Source: Candidatus Gastranaerophilales bacterium (GTDB lineage: Bacteria > Cyanobacteriota > Vampirovibrionia > Gastranaerophilales > Gastranaerophilaceae). Taken from it: a DNA stretch of 64,000 nt. The position numbers and the translations under genes are program-made. Location of the stretch: assembly GCA_947625495.1 (NCBI GenBank), contig CANQOQ010000001.1:1-64000 (forward strand), read 5' to 3'. Of this stretch, positions 10,519 through 19,427 are shown piece by piece. Within the stretch, counting starts at the first letter, position 1; each line of letters opens with the position of its first letter. Under the pieces are notes generated by a model. That model searched no databases. It worked only from the letters and a program-made list of their open reading frames with translations, and had not been told where the DNA came from.

Positions 10519-11823
10519 ATGAAAATTTGTATAATAGGTACAGGTTATGTTGGTTTAGTTGCCGGCGCATGTCTTTCAGATATGGGTAATAATGTTATAT
10601 GCGTTGATAATGATTTAAACAAAATAAATAATTTAAACAAAGGCATAATCCCTATTTTTGAACCGGGACTTGAAGAACTTATTAAAATAAACGTTAAGGA
10701 AAAAAGACTATCTTTTGGTACAGATTTAGCTAATGCAGTAAAAATTTCTCAAATATGTTTTATAGCTGTTGCTACCCCTCAGGATAATGACGGAAAATGT
10801 GATTTAAATGCAGTGATTGATGTTGCTAAGCAAATTGCGGTTAATATAAATGAATATAAAGTCATTGTTATAAAATCTACAGTACCAGTCGGTACGGCTG
10901 AAAAAATTGCAAAATTAATAAAACAGTATACAAATATAGATTTTGATGTTGTTTCAAATCCTGAATTTTTAAAGCAAGGTGCAGCCTTAGATGATTTTCT
11001 TTCTCCCGATAGAGTAATAATTGGTTCAAACTCCAAAAAAGCTTCATCTATAATGAGTGAACTTTATTCGCCTTATTTTAAAACTGCAAACAGAATGATT
11101 TTTATGGATAACAAGTCTGCAGAAATGACTAAATATGCAGCAAATGCTTTTTTAGCCGCAAAAATTTCTTTTATTAATGAAATAGCTAATTTATGCGAAA
11201 AAACCGGTGCTGATATAGACCATGTCAGAACAGGACTAAGTACTGATGTCAGAATAGGTAATAAATTCTTATTCCCGGGAATCGGTTATGGCGGAAGTTG
11301 TTTCCCTAAAGATATTAATGCTTTAATTTCCGTCGCAGAAAACTTTAAAACAGGATGTGATATATTAAAAGCCGTTAAATCAGTTAATGATAATCAACGA
11401 AAATTATTTGTTGAAAAAATACTTAATTTCTACAACGGCAATATTAACGGGAAAACCTTTGCGATATGGGGATTGTCATTTAAACCCAAAACAAATGATA
11501 TGCGTGAAGCTCCTTCTATTGATATTATCAATGAATTAAAAAATAACGGTGCTTCTGTTAAAGTATATGATCCCAAGGCATTATCAACTGCAAAAAATAT
11601 TTTTAAAGACAAAGTAATCTATGCTTCTTCTGCATTTGAAGCACTAAATAATGCTAATGGTCTTATCCTGCTTACGGAATGGAATGAGTTCAGATATCCT
11701 GATTTTAATAAAATAAAGTCTTTGCTCATTGATTCTGTAATCTTTGACGGCAGAAATCAATATAATGCTAAAAAATTAAAAGAGTTTGGTTTAAATTATA
11801 TCAGAATAGGTTCAAAATATTAA
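10519..11823 (+). CDS. ugd: UDP-glucose 6-dehydrogenase
   Basis: The enzyme oxidises UDP-glucose twice to UDP-glucuronate for surface polysaccharide synthesis. The 434-aa protein has the N-terminal NAD-binding site MKICIIGTGYVGLVAGACL, the STVPVGTAEKI strand, NPEFLKQGAALDDF, the central-helix KYAANAFLAAKISFINE, and the catalytic cysteine in GIGYGGSCFPKD (about residues 254-265). The C-terminal domain with WGLSFKPKTNDMREAPS is complete. GGAG lies nine bases before the start. A GDP-mannose/UDP-dehydrogenase superfamily member with a different nucleotide sugar is possible but the motifs fit UDP-glucose best. It stands alone. Confidence 0.92.
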   Translation: MKICIIGTGYVGLVAGACLSDMGNNVICVDNDLNKINNLNKGIIPIFEPGLEELIKINVKEKRLSFGTDLANAVKISQICFIAVATPQDNDGKCDLNAVIDVAKQIAVNINEYKVIVIKSTVPVGTAEKIAKLIKQYTNIDFDVVSNPEFLKQGAALDDFLSPDRVIIGSNSKKASSIMSELYSPYFKTANRMIFMDNKSAEMTKYAANAFLAAKISFINEIANLCEKTGADIDHVRTGLSTDVRIGNKFLFPGIGYGGSCFPKDINALISVAENFKTGCDILKAVKSVNDNQRKLFVEKILNFYNGNINGKTFAIWGLSFKPKTNDMREAPSIDIINELKNNGASVKVYDPKALSTAKNIFKDKVIYASSAFEALNNANGLILLTEWNEFRYPDFNKIKSLLIDSVIFDGRNQYNAKKLKEFGLNYIRIGSKY

Positions 11824-11999
11824 GTTTTATAAAGTCGAAATTTTGCTTTATATAAAAGGATTCAACCAAGTATTTGAGATATATCGGCATTTTAATATTT
11901 TGATAGTCATGTATTTTTTTTGTTATTATTAAATTCTCCAATAGCAAAATAATTTTTGTTACGGTTTATAGCAAATGTGAGATTATTTGGAAAGAGATT

Positions 12000-12938
12000 A
12001 TGAAAATTAATTCAATTACACCGGCCCATATTCATCCCAAATCCGGAAGATTTGAGACTTCCCCTGTGAAAAGTAAAAAAAGAAATATAAATAATAATGA
12101 CAAAATAAACACGACCATCAAGATGAATTCTGATGGTCGTGCGAGTTTTAAAGGGGGTGTTCCGCTATTGCACAGAGCTGCAAATTATGCTTCATATAAC
12201 CCTTTGGTTGCCGAAGCTTTATTTGCAATCCTAATTACTTGCGGATTAAGACCTCTTACTATAATGGCAACAGCAAAAAATGAAGAAGAAAAGGAAAAAT
12301 GTTCTTATCAGGCAGCTAAATCAATTTCGTCAGGACTTGTCGGACTTGCAATGACTGCTCTAGTCGGAACTCCCATTGCTGCCGCTACAAAATTTGCCAA
12401 CGCTAACGGTCATTTTAAAATGCCGCAGGCAATGCGCGAAAAATCCGAAGAAATTGTTAAACAAGGTATTGATGCTTTAAAAACTTTCAGCCAAAATTTA
12501 GTTTCTCAAGGTACCGATATGGAATTTGCTCAAACTGTTAACAAATTAATTGAAGGTGATAAATTAAACATCGGTATATTTAAGAAAGCTGAAAAGGGAG
12601 CTGAAAAGCTATTCCAAACTCAAATTAAAGAAAAAGCTCCTGATATCTCTGAAACAGTTATTAATGCTATGAAAGAGCAAAGAGTTCTTAATAATTATTC
12701 TAGGACTGTTAAAAATGTTATGGATAAATTATTCCAGCCGGCATTTATGCCTTTAAGAGCTACTATTACCGTTGCATTAGTTCCTGTTATTCTCGGATTA
12801 TTAGGTAAGAAAAAGCCCGGTCAAAAAGAAAATAAAACAACCAATCCTCAAACAATTCTAAATTATAAAGTATTTCAAACCAGTAATGAAAAAGAATTAT
12901 TTCGTTCTTTTTCGGGAGTAGCTAATCATGAAAATTAA
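12000..12938 (+). CDS. lineage-type 'MKIN/FKG' membrane protein
   Basis: I do not recognise this 312-aa protein as a named family. It begins MKINSITPAHIH, followed by an Asn/Lys-rich, probably disordered stretch and the motif ASFKGGVP at about residues 48-56. A hydrophobic region follows (about 70-88, then a Gly/Ala-rich SSGLVGLAMTALVGTPIAAA at about 109-128), then a helical middle domain and a C-terminal hydrophobic helix (about 250-268) with a basic tail. GGAAAGAG precedes the start. It overlaps the next gene by 11 bases, and the two share the FK(G/A)(G/S)VP motif and overall plan, so they look like a paralogous pair working together at a membrane. Confidence 0.75.
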   Translation: MKINSITPAHIHPKSGRFETSPVKSKKRNINNNDKINTTIKMNSDGRASFKGGVPLLHRAANYASYNPLVAEALFAILITCGLRPLTIMATAKNEEEKEKCSYQAAKSISSGLVGLAMTALVGTPIAAATKFANANGHFKMPQAMREKSEEIVKQGIDALKTFSQNLVSQGTDMEFAQTVNKLIEGDKLNIGIFKKAEKGAEKLFQTQIKEKAPDISETVINAMKEQRVLNNYSRTVKNVMDKLFQPAFMPLRATITVALVPVILGLLGKKKPGQKENKTTNPQTILNYKVFQTSNEKELFRSFSGVANHEN

Positions 12939-13815
12939 TGCAATTTCTAATAACTATATTAATAACAGTGTTAAACAAAATAATAAATATCAAACGAATC
13001 CGGCATTTAAAGCTTCGGTTCCACAGCCTGTGATAAACGGTCTTGACAGCTTTTATAAAAGTGTTGCTAATAATGGATGGTTTCAAAAATTTGCAAAATC
13101 TTTTTCACATTCAAATAATACTTTTACCCATTTACTAGTTGCTGAAAGCTGCTTTTTATCAGGTTTTTATATGTTAAATACATTGCGAAACAAGAAAATA
13201 GATAAAAAACAAAAACCTCAAATGCTTATAAATGATGCATTGACTTTAGGTGTATCAACTGCGGGGGCTTATTTAGCCGAAGATAAAATAAGTGATGTTG
13301 TTTTAAAAGCTTCCGAAAAATATTTTGTTAAACACAAAGATTTCTATACTCAATTAGGTAAGAAAGTACAGGAATCCGTTGGGAATACTCCAAAATCAGA
13401 ACTGTTGTCTAAAGTTGGTGAAGCTGCTCAATCAGCAGGAACTAAAGGTTTAGACGAAGTTTCCGAAATGCTTGCAGGTCATTTAAAAGGTATTGTCGGT
13501 GAGGAAGGTTCTTTAAAAGCATTTCAAATTACGGGTGATAAGCTGAAAGAACTCCAAGGTACAGTAAAAGAAGCAATAAAAGCTAATTCTGGGAGTATTG
13601 ATAAGGCAAAAGAAACTGTCAGCAACTTGGTTGATGATTTCTATAATTCCGCTGCAGCAAGAGTCGAAGCTGATAAAATCCTTCCGGGTATTAACAAATT
13701 AAAAGTTCTTATTATTTTTGGGCTTATATACAGATTCTTAGGTCCGGTTGTTATTACTCCGATTGCTAATAAAATTAGCTCTAAATTCTTTGATAAAAAA
13801 GATGATAAAAAATAA
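12928..13815 (+). CDS. lineage-type 'MKIN/FKA' membrane protein, paralogue of the preceding gene
   Basis: This 295-aa protein begins MKINAISNNYINNS, continues Asn/Lys-rich, and carries PAFKASVP at about residues 28-35. It then has LLVAESCFLSGFYMLNTL (compare PLVAEALFAILITCGL in the upstream gene), a Gly/Ala helix, a long helical region (about 105-250) and a C-terminal hydrophobic helix (about 258-275, LKVLIIFGLIYRFLGPVV) with a basic end. Its ATG overlaps the stop region of its partner (ATGAAAATTAA), indicating translational coupling. A strong terminator follows four bases after the stop. The function is unknown; no catalytic motif is visible. Confidence 0.75.
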   Translation: MKINAISNNYINNSVKQNNKYQTNPAFKASVPQPVINGLDSFYKSVANNGWFQKFAKSFSHSNNTFTHLLVAESCFLSGFYMLNTLRNKKIDKKQKPQMLINDALTLGVSTAGAYLAEDKISDVVLKASEKYFVKHKDFYTQLGKKVQESVGNTPKSELLSKVGEAAQSAGTKGLDEVSEMLAGHLKGIVGEEGSLKAFQITGDKLKELQGTVKEAIKANSGSIDKAKETVSNLVDDFYNSAAARVEADKILPGINKLKVLIIFGLIYRFLGPVVITPIANKISSKFFDKKDDKK

Positions 13816-13818
13816 TAT

Positions 13819-13848
13819 AAAAAGGAGAACTTTAAGTTCTCCTTTTTT
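13819..13848 (+). terminator. intrinsic terminator after the MKIN pair
   Basis: A stem of about 12 bp (AAAGGAGAAC / GTTCTCCTTT core) ends in a T-run. The A-run on the other side and the convergent gene ending at 13847 suggest it acts in both directions. Confidence 0.85.
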
Positions 13849-15310
13849 ATACAATACTTACTATTTGCAATGGATACTCAAATAATAATTCTTCTCTTGA
13901 TACTACTATTATATTGGGTATCATTTGGGATAATATCAAATATACCAAATGTCTTATTTTCATTGGCGCAATTAATATGATTTCTTTACTGTCGGGTGTC
14001 ATTTCTTTTGCTTTTTTTGTAAGTTTATTAACTATATTTTCTATTTTCCCGCTTTCAATTTTTATAACTTCATCTTCATTTTTACTACCTATAAAAGATT
14101 CCAAACTGCCTTCTGACAATTCATAAGCATATATTGTTTTAGTTTCTTCATCAACCAGTGATTTACTTATTTGTCTTGCCAAAGAAATTCTGATTCTTTC
14201 CAATAATTCTTCTTTGTTTGTTTCGTCCGAAAAGTCGTTTATTTTTTCAAAAATGAATACAATATCTTTAATTGACACTTTTTCTTTAATAAGACTTGTA
14301 AGTATATATTTAAGTTCGGCAACAGAGATATAGTCAGGTATAATATTTTCAATCAAATAAAGATTCTGATTGCCGACTATTTCAATATATCTGTTCATAT
14401 CAGAGTAATCAAAAATATCATCAATATATTTTATTACGCAATTTTCAATAAGTTTGGCAATATAATCCGTTGCTTCGCTGCCTTTAACCCAAAAATCTTT
14501 AGCCTTTTCATCTTCTATCCAAAGAGTTGGCAATCCTGATACCATATCAGTATCTTCAATAGTTCCTTGCGGTAATTTTTCAATATTTAATTCGTCTTTA
14601 TAAAACATACTATGGTTTATATATGCTTTTGAACGAAGAACCTGAATTCCTCTTATTTTAATAGCGAATTCGTTTTCTTCCAGAGAATCATCTATTTCTA
14701 TTTTTATTTTAGGAATGATAAATCCAAGATTTTCTGTTACATTTTGTCTGATAAGAACAATCTGAGAAAGAATATTATATTCATTATCACTGTCAAGTAT
14801 ATCTATTAATTCTTCGGATATTGCAAGAGTAATTTTTTGTTCACCTAACTTTTGCTCCATAATATCAGGCGTAATTACCTTTGATAATTTATGTTTTAAA
14901 TCTTCCAATTCATCAATATATTTAGATATTTCAGCATTAAGCATTGTTCTGGAATCTTCTGAGGTTTCATCAATTAAAGTCTTAATCTGAGAAATTTTCT
15001 GCCTTTTTTCTTTTATTTTCTTTTGTATATCAATACACATTTCATAAGGATCAAGGTCGGGATTAATTATTCTTTCTATTTTAGACTTAAAATTCAATAA
15101 ATCGGAAGTTTCATTAACGGTGTTATCTTCATTTTCTACTTCTTTGATAAAAATACAATTATAGATTAATCCGTCATCATTTTCAATTTCCTGTAGTGAA
15201 TAAACATCCCAGCCGTCTTTAGACATGTCATTTAAGAGCATTTCTAACTTTTCATTGTCATTATACGGAGATGTTCTTATTGTATAAATATTTCTTGTAG
15301 GTTTATACAT
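13847..15310 (-). CDS. soluble FlhA/LcrD cytoplasmic-domain protein without the membrane half
   Basis: This 487-aa protein has no membrane segment. Residues 1-55 look like a small DUF4177-type domain ('LLNDMSKDGWDVYSL'). A charged coiled-coil (about 70-150) follows. From about residue 160 to the end it matches the cytoplasmic C-domain of the flagellar/type III export gate FlhA in order: IRQNVTENLGFIIPKIKI, the 'D..L....F.I.I.G' strand, SGLPTLWIED, the 'VIKYIDDIF' segment in place of VVATHL, IIPDYISVAELKYILTSLI, KEKVSIKDI, RISLARQIS and the final IILIAPMKIRHLVYLI ... PNIIVVSREEL. Full FlhA has eight TM helices first; here they are absent. It probably forms an operon with the 178-aa gene 46 bases upstream. 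The role is unknown; FlhA_C rings normally bind export chaperones. Confidence 0.85.
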   Translation of the reverse strand: MYKPTRNIYTIRTSPYNDNEKLEMLLNDMSKDGWDVYSLQEIENDDGLIYNCIFIKEVENEDNTVNETSDLLNFKSKIERIINPDLDPYEMCIDIQKKIKEKRQKISQIKTLIDETSEDSRTMLNAEISKYIDELEDLKHKLSKVITPDIMEQKLGEQKITLAISEELIDILDSDNEYNILSQIVLIRQNVTENLGFIIPKIKIEIDDSLEENEFAIKIRGIQVLRSKAYINHSMFYKDELNIEKLPQGTIEDTDMVSGLPTLWIEDEKAKDFWVKGSEATDYIAKLIENCVIKYIDDIFDYSDMNRYIEIVGNQNLYLIENIIPDYISVAELKYILTSLIKEKVSIKDIVFIFEKINDFSDETNKEELLERIRISLARQISKSLVDEETKTIYAYELSEGSLESFIGSKNEDEVIKIESGKIENIVNKLTKKAKEMTPDSKEIILIAPMKIRHLVYLILSQMIPNIIVVSREELLFEYPLQIVSIV

Positions 15311-15356
15311 TTTTAAATCCTTATTAAATTAATATAAAATATGATAACATAGAGAG

Positions 15357-15893
15357 TTATTTTTGTATAATCCCCACGGCAGTTTTGCCGTTGTGATAAT
15401 AATTAAGAATATAATATCCTTTACCTGAATCTAATATTTCGGCTTTTGATTCAGCCTGCTGCTGTTGTTTAAATGCAGTTAAATCTTCTTGAGCTTTTCT
15501 GTACTTTTTAAGTTTTTTATTTTCTTTTGCTTTAATCATTTTGCCTTTGATTTCTGTTTCTTCCTTAGCTTCGGAATCATTATACATTTTTTCGACCAAT
15601 TTAATAACACGGACTCTTGCTTTAAGGGTATTACTTTGATAAAGATTAAGAAATCCCATATTAAAAGACAGAGCAACAGAATAAAATCCTTGCTGAATTT
15701 TATTTCCGTCTTGGTCAAAAAGGTCGCATGGAAGTGTAAGAGTCGGATATTCATTTGAATCAGGGCCGAATTTATACTCGTTTTTATCTTCTTCATAAAC
15801 TCCTGTAGGATAATATGGGTTTGGAAAGTGTCGTGAAGGCCCGTTAAAATCCGTCATAAAATCGTATGCAATTAAATCAACATCAACTATCAT
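15357..15893 (-). CDS. hypothetical protein with charged coiled-coil, partner of the FlhA_C protein
   Basis: I do not recognise this 178-aa protein. The first 100 residues are rich in aromatic, Pro and Gly residues and look beta-structured (RHFPNPYYPTGVY, TLTLPCDLFDQDGNKIQQGFY). Residues about 105-155 form a highly charged Lys/Glu/Gln helix, and a short beta-like end (GYYILNYYHNGKTAVGIIQK) follows. There is no signal peptide or TM helix. It is divergent from ffh and lies 46 bases upstream of the FlhA_C-like gene on the same strand, so the two are probably co-transcribed. A structural or chaperone-like partner is an inference from position only. Confidence 0.65.
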   Translation of the reverse strand: MIVDVDLIAYDFMTDFNGPSRHFPNPYYPTGVYEEDKNEYKFGPDSNEYPTLTLPCDLFDQDGNKIQQGFYSVALSFNMGFLNLYQSNTLKARVRVIKLVEKMYNDSEAKEETEIKGKMIKAKENKKLKKYRKAQEDLTAFKQQQQAESKAEILDSGKGYYILNYYHNGKTAVGIIQK

Positions 15894-15979
15894 ATTATAA
15901 TTTTATCAAAATACGGACAGTGAAACAATTTTGTAACAGTAGGGAAAAAAGTATTTATTTGTTGTAAAATTAGATAGTT

Positions 15980-17341
15980 ATGTTTGATAATTTATCGGAA
16001 AAATTACAGGATATAATAAAAAAAGCATCAGGTAATGCATCTTTAACGGAAGAGAATATTACAGATGCTTTAAGAGAGGTTAGACGTGCTCTGCTTGAGG
16101 CTGACGTCAGTTTAAAAGTTGTCAAAATTTTTATGACATCTTTAAAAGAAAAAGCACTTGGAGAAAATGTTTTAAGGGGAGTAAACCCTTCTGAGCAATT
16201 TGTAAAAATAGTACATGATGAACTTGTAAACATACTTGGGAAAGAAAATTCTCCGCTGAATTTGACCGGACATCCTTCAATAATAATGATGTTAGGACTT
16301 CAAGGTTCAGGAAAAACCACCTCTGCCGCAAAACTTGCAGTAAAACTAAAAAAAGAAGGAAAAAATCCTCTGCTTGTTGCGGCTGATGTATATAGACCTG
16401 CCGCAATTACCCAGTTAAAGACACTTGGTGAGCAAATAAATACTCCCGTTTTTACGATAGAAAATTCCAAAAATGTACAAAATATAGTATCAGAAGCTGT
16501 TAATTATGCAAAAGAAAACGGATTTAACGTTGTAATAATAGATACGGCAGGGCGTTTGCAAATTGATAATGAAATGATGGCAGAGCTTCTTTTAATTGAT
16601 AGAGCCTTTAATCCGCAGGAGAAACTCCTTGTTATAGATTCCATGCTCGGACAGCAAGCTGTTAGTGTTGCCGAAAACTTTAATATTCAACTTGATATAA
16701 CAGGTATAGTACTTACAAAACTTGATGGTGATTCCAGAGGCGGTGCCGCTTTAAGTGTTGTTTATTCATCGGGTAAACCTGTAAAATTAACGGGAACGGG
16801 CGAAAAACTCGATGCTTTAAACGATTTTCATCCGTCAAGAATGGCTGACAGAATCCTCGGTATGGGAGATATTGTCTCGCTGGTTGAAAAAGCACAGGAA
16901 GTTTTTGATGAGAAACAGGCTAAAGAATTTGAAAAGAAAATGGAAAAAGCCGAATTTTCATATAATGACTTTTTAAACATGCAAAAGCAGATGAAAATGT
17001 TCGGTTCTATTGAAAATATTTTGGGAATGCTTCCTATTCCGGGGTTAAATCGTGACAGTAAAGAATTAATTGCATCAGAAGGCGAAAAGCAATTGAAAAG
17101 GATAGAATCTTTTATTTCCAGTATGACCCCAAAAGAAAGAGCCAATCCTTCATTAATTAATACTTCAAGAAAACGCAGAATATCTATGGGGTCAGGAATC
17201 CCTATCAATGAGGTTAATCAGATTATTACCCAATTTAATCAAATGCGTCAAATGATGAAAGGTTTTTCCGACATAAAGAAAAAAGTCAAAAGCGGAAAAA
17301 TCAAAATACCAAAAAATATAGGAAACAGATTTCCATTTTAA
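15980..17341 (+). CDS. ffh: signal recognition particle GTPase Ffh
   Basis: Ffh binds signal sequences and 4.5S RNA and delivers nascent membrane proteins to FtsY. The 453-aa protein has the N domain, the G domain (GLQGSGKTTSAAKLA at about 106-120, DVYRPAAITQL, DTAGRLQIDNEMM, TKLDGDSRGGAAL, GTGEKLDAL) and the Met-rich M domain (NMQKQMKMFGSIENILGMLPIPG ... RRISMGSG ... INEVNQIITQFNQMRQMMKG). It heads a run ffh, nucleotidyltransferase, aroF-like, helicase. There is no Shine-Dalgarno sequence, and TTGTAAAAT ends nine bases before the ATG, so the transcript may be nearly leaderless. Confidence 0.98.
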   Translation: MFDNLSEKLQDIIKKASGNASLTEENITDALREVRRALLEADVSLKVVKIFMTSLKEKALGENVLRGVNPSEQFVKIVHDELVNILGKENSPLNLTGHPSIIMMLGLQGSGKTTSAAKLAVKLKKEGKNPLLVAADVYRPAAITQLKTLGEQINTPVFTIENSKNVQNIVSEAVNYAKENGFNVVIIDTAGRLQIDNEMMAELLLIDRAFNPQEKLLVIDSMLGQQAVSVAENFNIQLDITGIVLTKLDGDSRGGAALSVVYSSGKPVKLTGTGEKLDALNDFHPSRMADRILGMGDIVSLVEKAQEVFDEKQAKEFEKKMEKAEFSYNDFLNMQKQMKMFGSIENILGMLPIPGLNRDSKELIASEGEKQLKRIESFISSMTPKERANPSLINTSRKRRISMGSGIPINEVNQIITQFNQMRQMMKGFSDIKKKVKSGKIKIPKNIGNRFPF

Positions 17342-17363
17342 GTAACGGAATGAGAGAAATTAT

Positions 17364-18419
17364 ATGTTAAAAAAAGCAATGATAATGGCGGCAGGTGTAG
17401 GGTCAAGATTAGAGGCTCTTTCTAATGCACTGCCTAAACCGCTTGTTCCTCTTGCTAATATTCCCGCAATGGATATTCTTATTGAACATCTTTCTTCTTT
17501 CGGAATAAATAATATTATTGCAAATACATATTATAAATCTGAGATTATTCAAAATCACTACAGAAACAGCCGTTTTAGTATAGATTTTATAAGTGAAAAC
17601 GAGCTGTCAGGAACTGCAGGCGGATTAAAAAAATGTCAATTTTTCTTTAATAGAGGTGAAGATTTTATTGTAATGTCAGGTGACGGTTTATCTGACATTG
17701 ACATTGATAAAGCCTATGAATCTCATAAAAAATCTGATTCAATAGCAACTTTAGTCCTAAAAGAAGTTGATAAAAGTAAAGTTAATATATACGGTATCGT
17801 TGTTAGAGATGAATCGGGATATGTTAAAAGCTTTCAGGAAAAACCTAAAATAGAAGATGCAAAATCCACTCTTGCTAATACGGGTATTTACATTTTTAAT
17901 TATAAAATCTTTGACTACATCCCTGAATTTACATTTTATGATTTTGCAAAAAATGTTTTTCCTAATCTTTTGAAATCAGGTGAAAAAATTAATACGTTTA
18001 TTTTAGACGGTTATTGGTCAGATATAGGCTCAATAGAACAGTATAAAAAGTCTAATTTTGATATATTAAACAACAATATTAAAAGTTTAAAGGTTAAAAC
18101 CTTTGAATCTGATGAAGGTATTTACATTGCCGGTAATAACTTTGAGAAAAGCTCCGGTGCTGAAATTATTGGTAATTGCGTATTTGGAAATAACTGCAAA
18201 ATAGGTAAAAATTCTAAAATAATAAATTCCGTTATTTGGAATAATGTAAGTATTGCGGATAACGTAGAGATAAATGATTGTATTATATTAAACAACATAC
18301 ATCTGGAAGACTCAGCAAACAGTGAAATAGTAGCATTTAATAAGTTAAGTTCAGTTTTAAGGAAAGAAGGAAATAATGATAATAGTAATGGAGCCCTCAG
18401 CTACCAAAGAGCAAATTGA
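17364..18419 (+). CDS. sugar-phosphate nucleotidyltransferase with left-handed beta-helix
   Basis: The enzyme couples a sugar-1-phosphate to an NTP. The N-terminal Rossmann-like domain has AMIMAAGVGSRLEALSNALPKPLVP (about residues 5-29), the 'LSGTAGGL' turn, SGDGLSDID (metal Asp) and ...GYWSDIGSIEQY... (about 215-226). A C-terminal hexapeptide-repeat region (about 255-330: IIGNCVFGNNCKIGKNSKI) follows. This plan is shared by bacterial mannose-1-phosphate guanylyltransferases and glucose-1-phosphate thymidylyl/uridylyltransferases; I favour the GDP-mannose type but the sugar and base are not certain. The end of the gene overlaps the next start by 44 bases. Confidence 0.85.
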   Translation: MLKKAMIMAAGVGSRLEALSNALPKPLVPLANIPAMDILIEHLSSFGINNIIANTYYKSEIIQNHYRNSRFSIDFISENELSGTAGGLKKCQFFFNRGEDFIVMSGDGLSDIDIDKAYESHKKSDSIATLVLKEVDKSKVNIYGIVVRDESGYVKSFQEKPKIEDAKSTLANTGIYIFNYKIFDYIPEFTFYDFAKNVFPNLLKSGEKINTFILDGYWSDIGSIEQYKKSNFDILNNNIKSLKVKTFESDEGIYIAGNNFEKSSGAEIIGNCVFGNNCKIGKNSKIINSVIWNNVSIADNVEINDCIILNNIHLEDSANSEIVAFNKLSSVLRKEGNNDNSNGALSYQRAN

Positions 18420-19416
18420 TACAGTAGTAAAAGCGCTCAGGAATAAAGGTTTTAAAGTAGTATTAAATCAAGGAGACGTAATGACGGTTATTGCCGCAAT
18501 AGGGGATAAACGTCTTGTGGAACCTCATGCTTTCCAATCTTATGAAGGAGTAAGAAGTGTAAAACTTATTCAGGAACCGTATAAACTGGCATCAAGAGAG
18601 GGCAGACAGGAAGATACCGTTATTGAATTTTCAAACGGCGTAAGAATAGGCGGACTTGAAAAACCTGTTTTAATAGTTGGTCCTTGCTGTGTCGAAAAAG
18701 ATTTAGACGGACTGTTAAGAGTTGCGGATGCTGCAAAAGAAATGGGCTGTCACTTCTTAAGGGGCGGTGCTTTTAAACCAAGAACTTCACCTTATGATTT
18801 TCAAGGTTTGGAAGAAAAAGCACTCGAGTATCTAGCTATCGCAAGGGAGAAAACAGGTCTTTTAATAGTAACGGAGTTAATGGATACTCTTGATTTAGAC
18901 TTGGTTTGCCAATATGCCGATGTGATTCAAATCGGTGCAAGAAATATGCAGAATTTTAAACTTTTAAAAGCTGTCGGTAAATGTAATAAACCGGTAATAT
19001 TAAAAAGAGGTCCGGCTGCTACTATCAGAGAATTTTTGCTTGCTGCAGAACATATAATGTATAACGGAAATGATAAAGTAATTTTATGTGAAAGAGGCAT
19101 AAAAGGCGTTGATTCTACATCAACGAGAAATACTTTAGATGTTGCGGCAATCCCCGTAATAAAGAAATATTCACATTTGCCTATAATTATAGACCCCAGT
19201 CACGGAACGGGAAGAAGATATTTGATAGAACCAATGGCAAAAGCAGGTTTAATAGTTGGTGCTCATGGCGTTATGATGGAAGTTCATCATGACCCTGAAA
19301 ATGCCTCATCGGATGGCGCTCAAAGTCTTTCTATTCCGATGTTTAAAGATGTTGCAAAAAGATTAAACAAATTAATCGGCAGAATAGATTATGACAACAA
19401 GCATTCTTTAGTATAA
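18376..19416 (+). CDS. aroF: 3-deoxy-7-phosphoheptulonate (DAHP) synthase, type I-beta
   Basis: The enzyme condenses phosphoenolpyruvate with erythrose-4-phosphate, the first step of the shikimate pathway. The 346-aa protein has an N-terminal ferredoxin-like regulatory domain (residues 1-70) and a TIM barrel with VGPCCVEKD, LRGGAFKPRTSPYDFQGL, IQIGARNMQNFKLL, PVILKRG, CERGIKG and DPSHGTGRRYL (metal and substrate ligands). The usual S of GPCS is C here. The start is chosen because AAGGA lies just before this ATG, although it lies 44 bases inside the upstream gene; a second ATG 12 bases on is possible. pheA of the same aromatic pathway lies at 50 kb. Confidence 0.93.
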   Translation: MIIVMEPSATKEQIDTVVKALRNKGFKVVLNQGDVMTVIAAIGDKRLVEPHAFQSYEGVRSVKLIQEPYKLASREGRQEDTVIEFSNGVRIGGLEKPVLIVGPCCVEKDLDGLLRVADAAKEMGCHFLRGGAFKPRTSPYDFQGLEEKALEYLAIAREKTGLLIVTELMDTLDLDLVCQYADVIQIGARNMQNFKLLKAVGKCNKPVILKRGPAATIREFLLAAEHIMYNGNDKVILCERGIKGVDSTSTRNTLDVAAIPVIKKYSHLPIIIDPSHGTGRRYLIEPMAKAGLIVGAHGVMMEVHHDPENASSDGAQSLSIPMFKDVAKRLNKLIGRIDYDNKHSLV

Positions 19417-19427
19417 GGCGGATATCA

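Noticed and set aside
11826-11860. Hairpin TATAAAG/CTTTATA after ugd as a terminator
   Set aside because: The stem is weak and AT-only, and no T-run follows.
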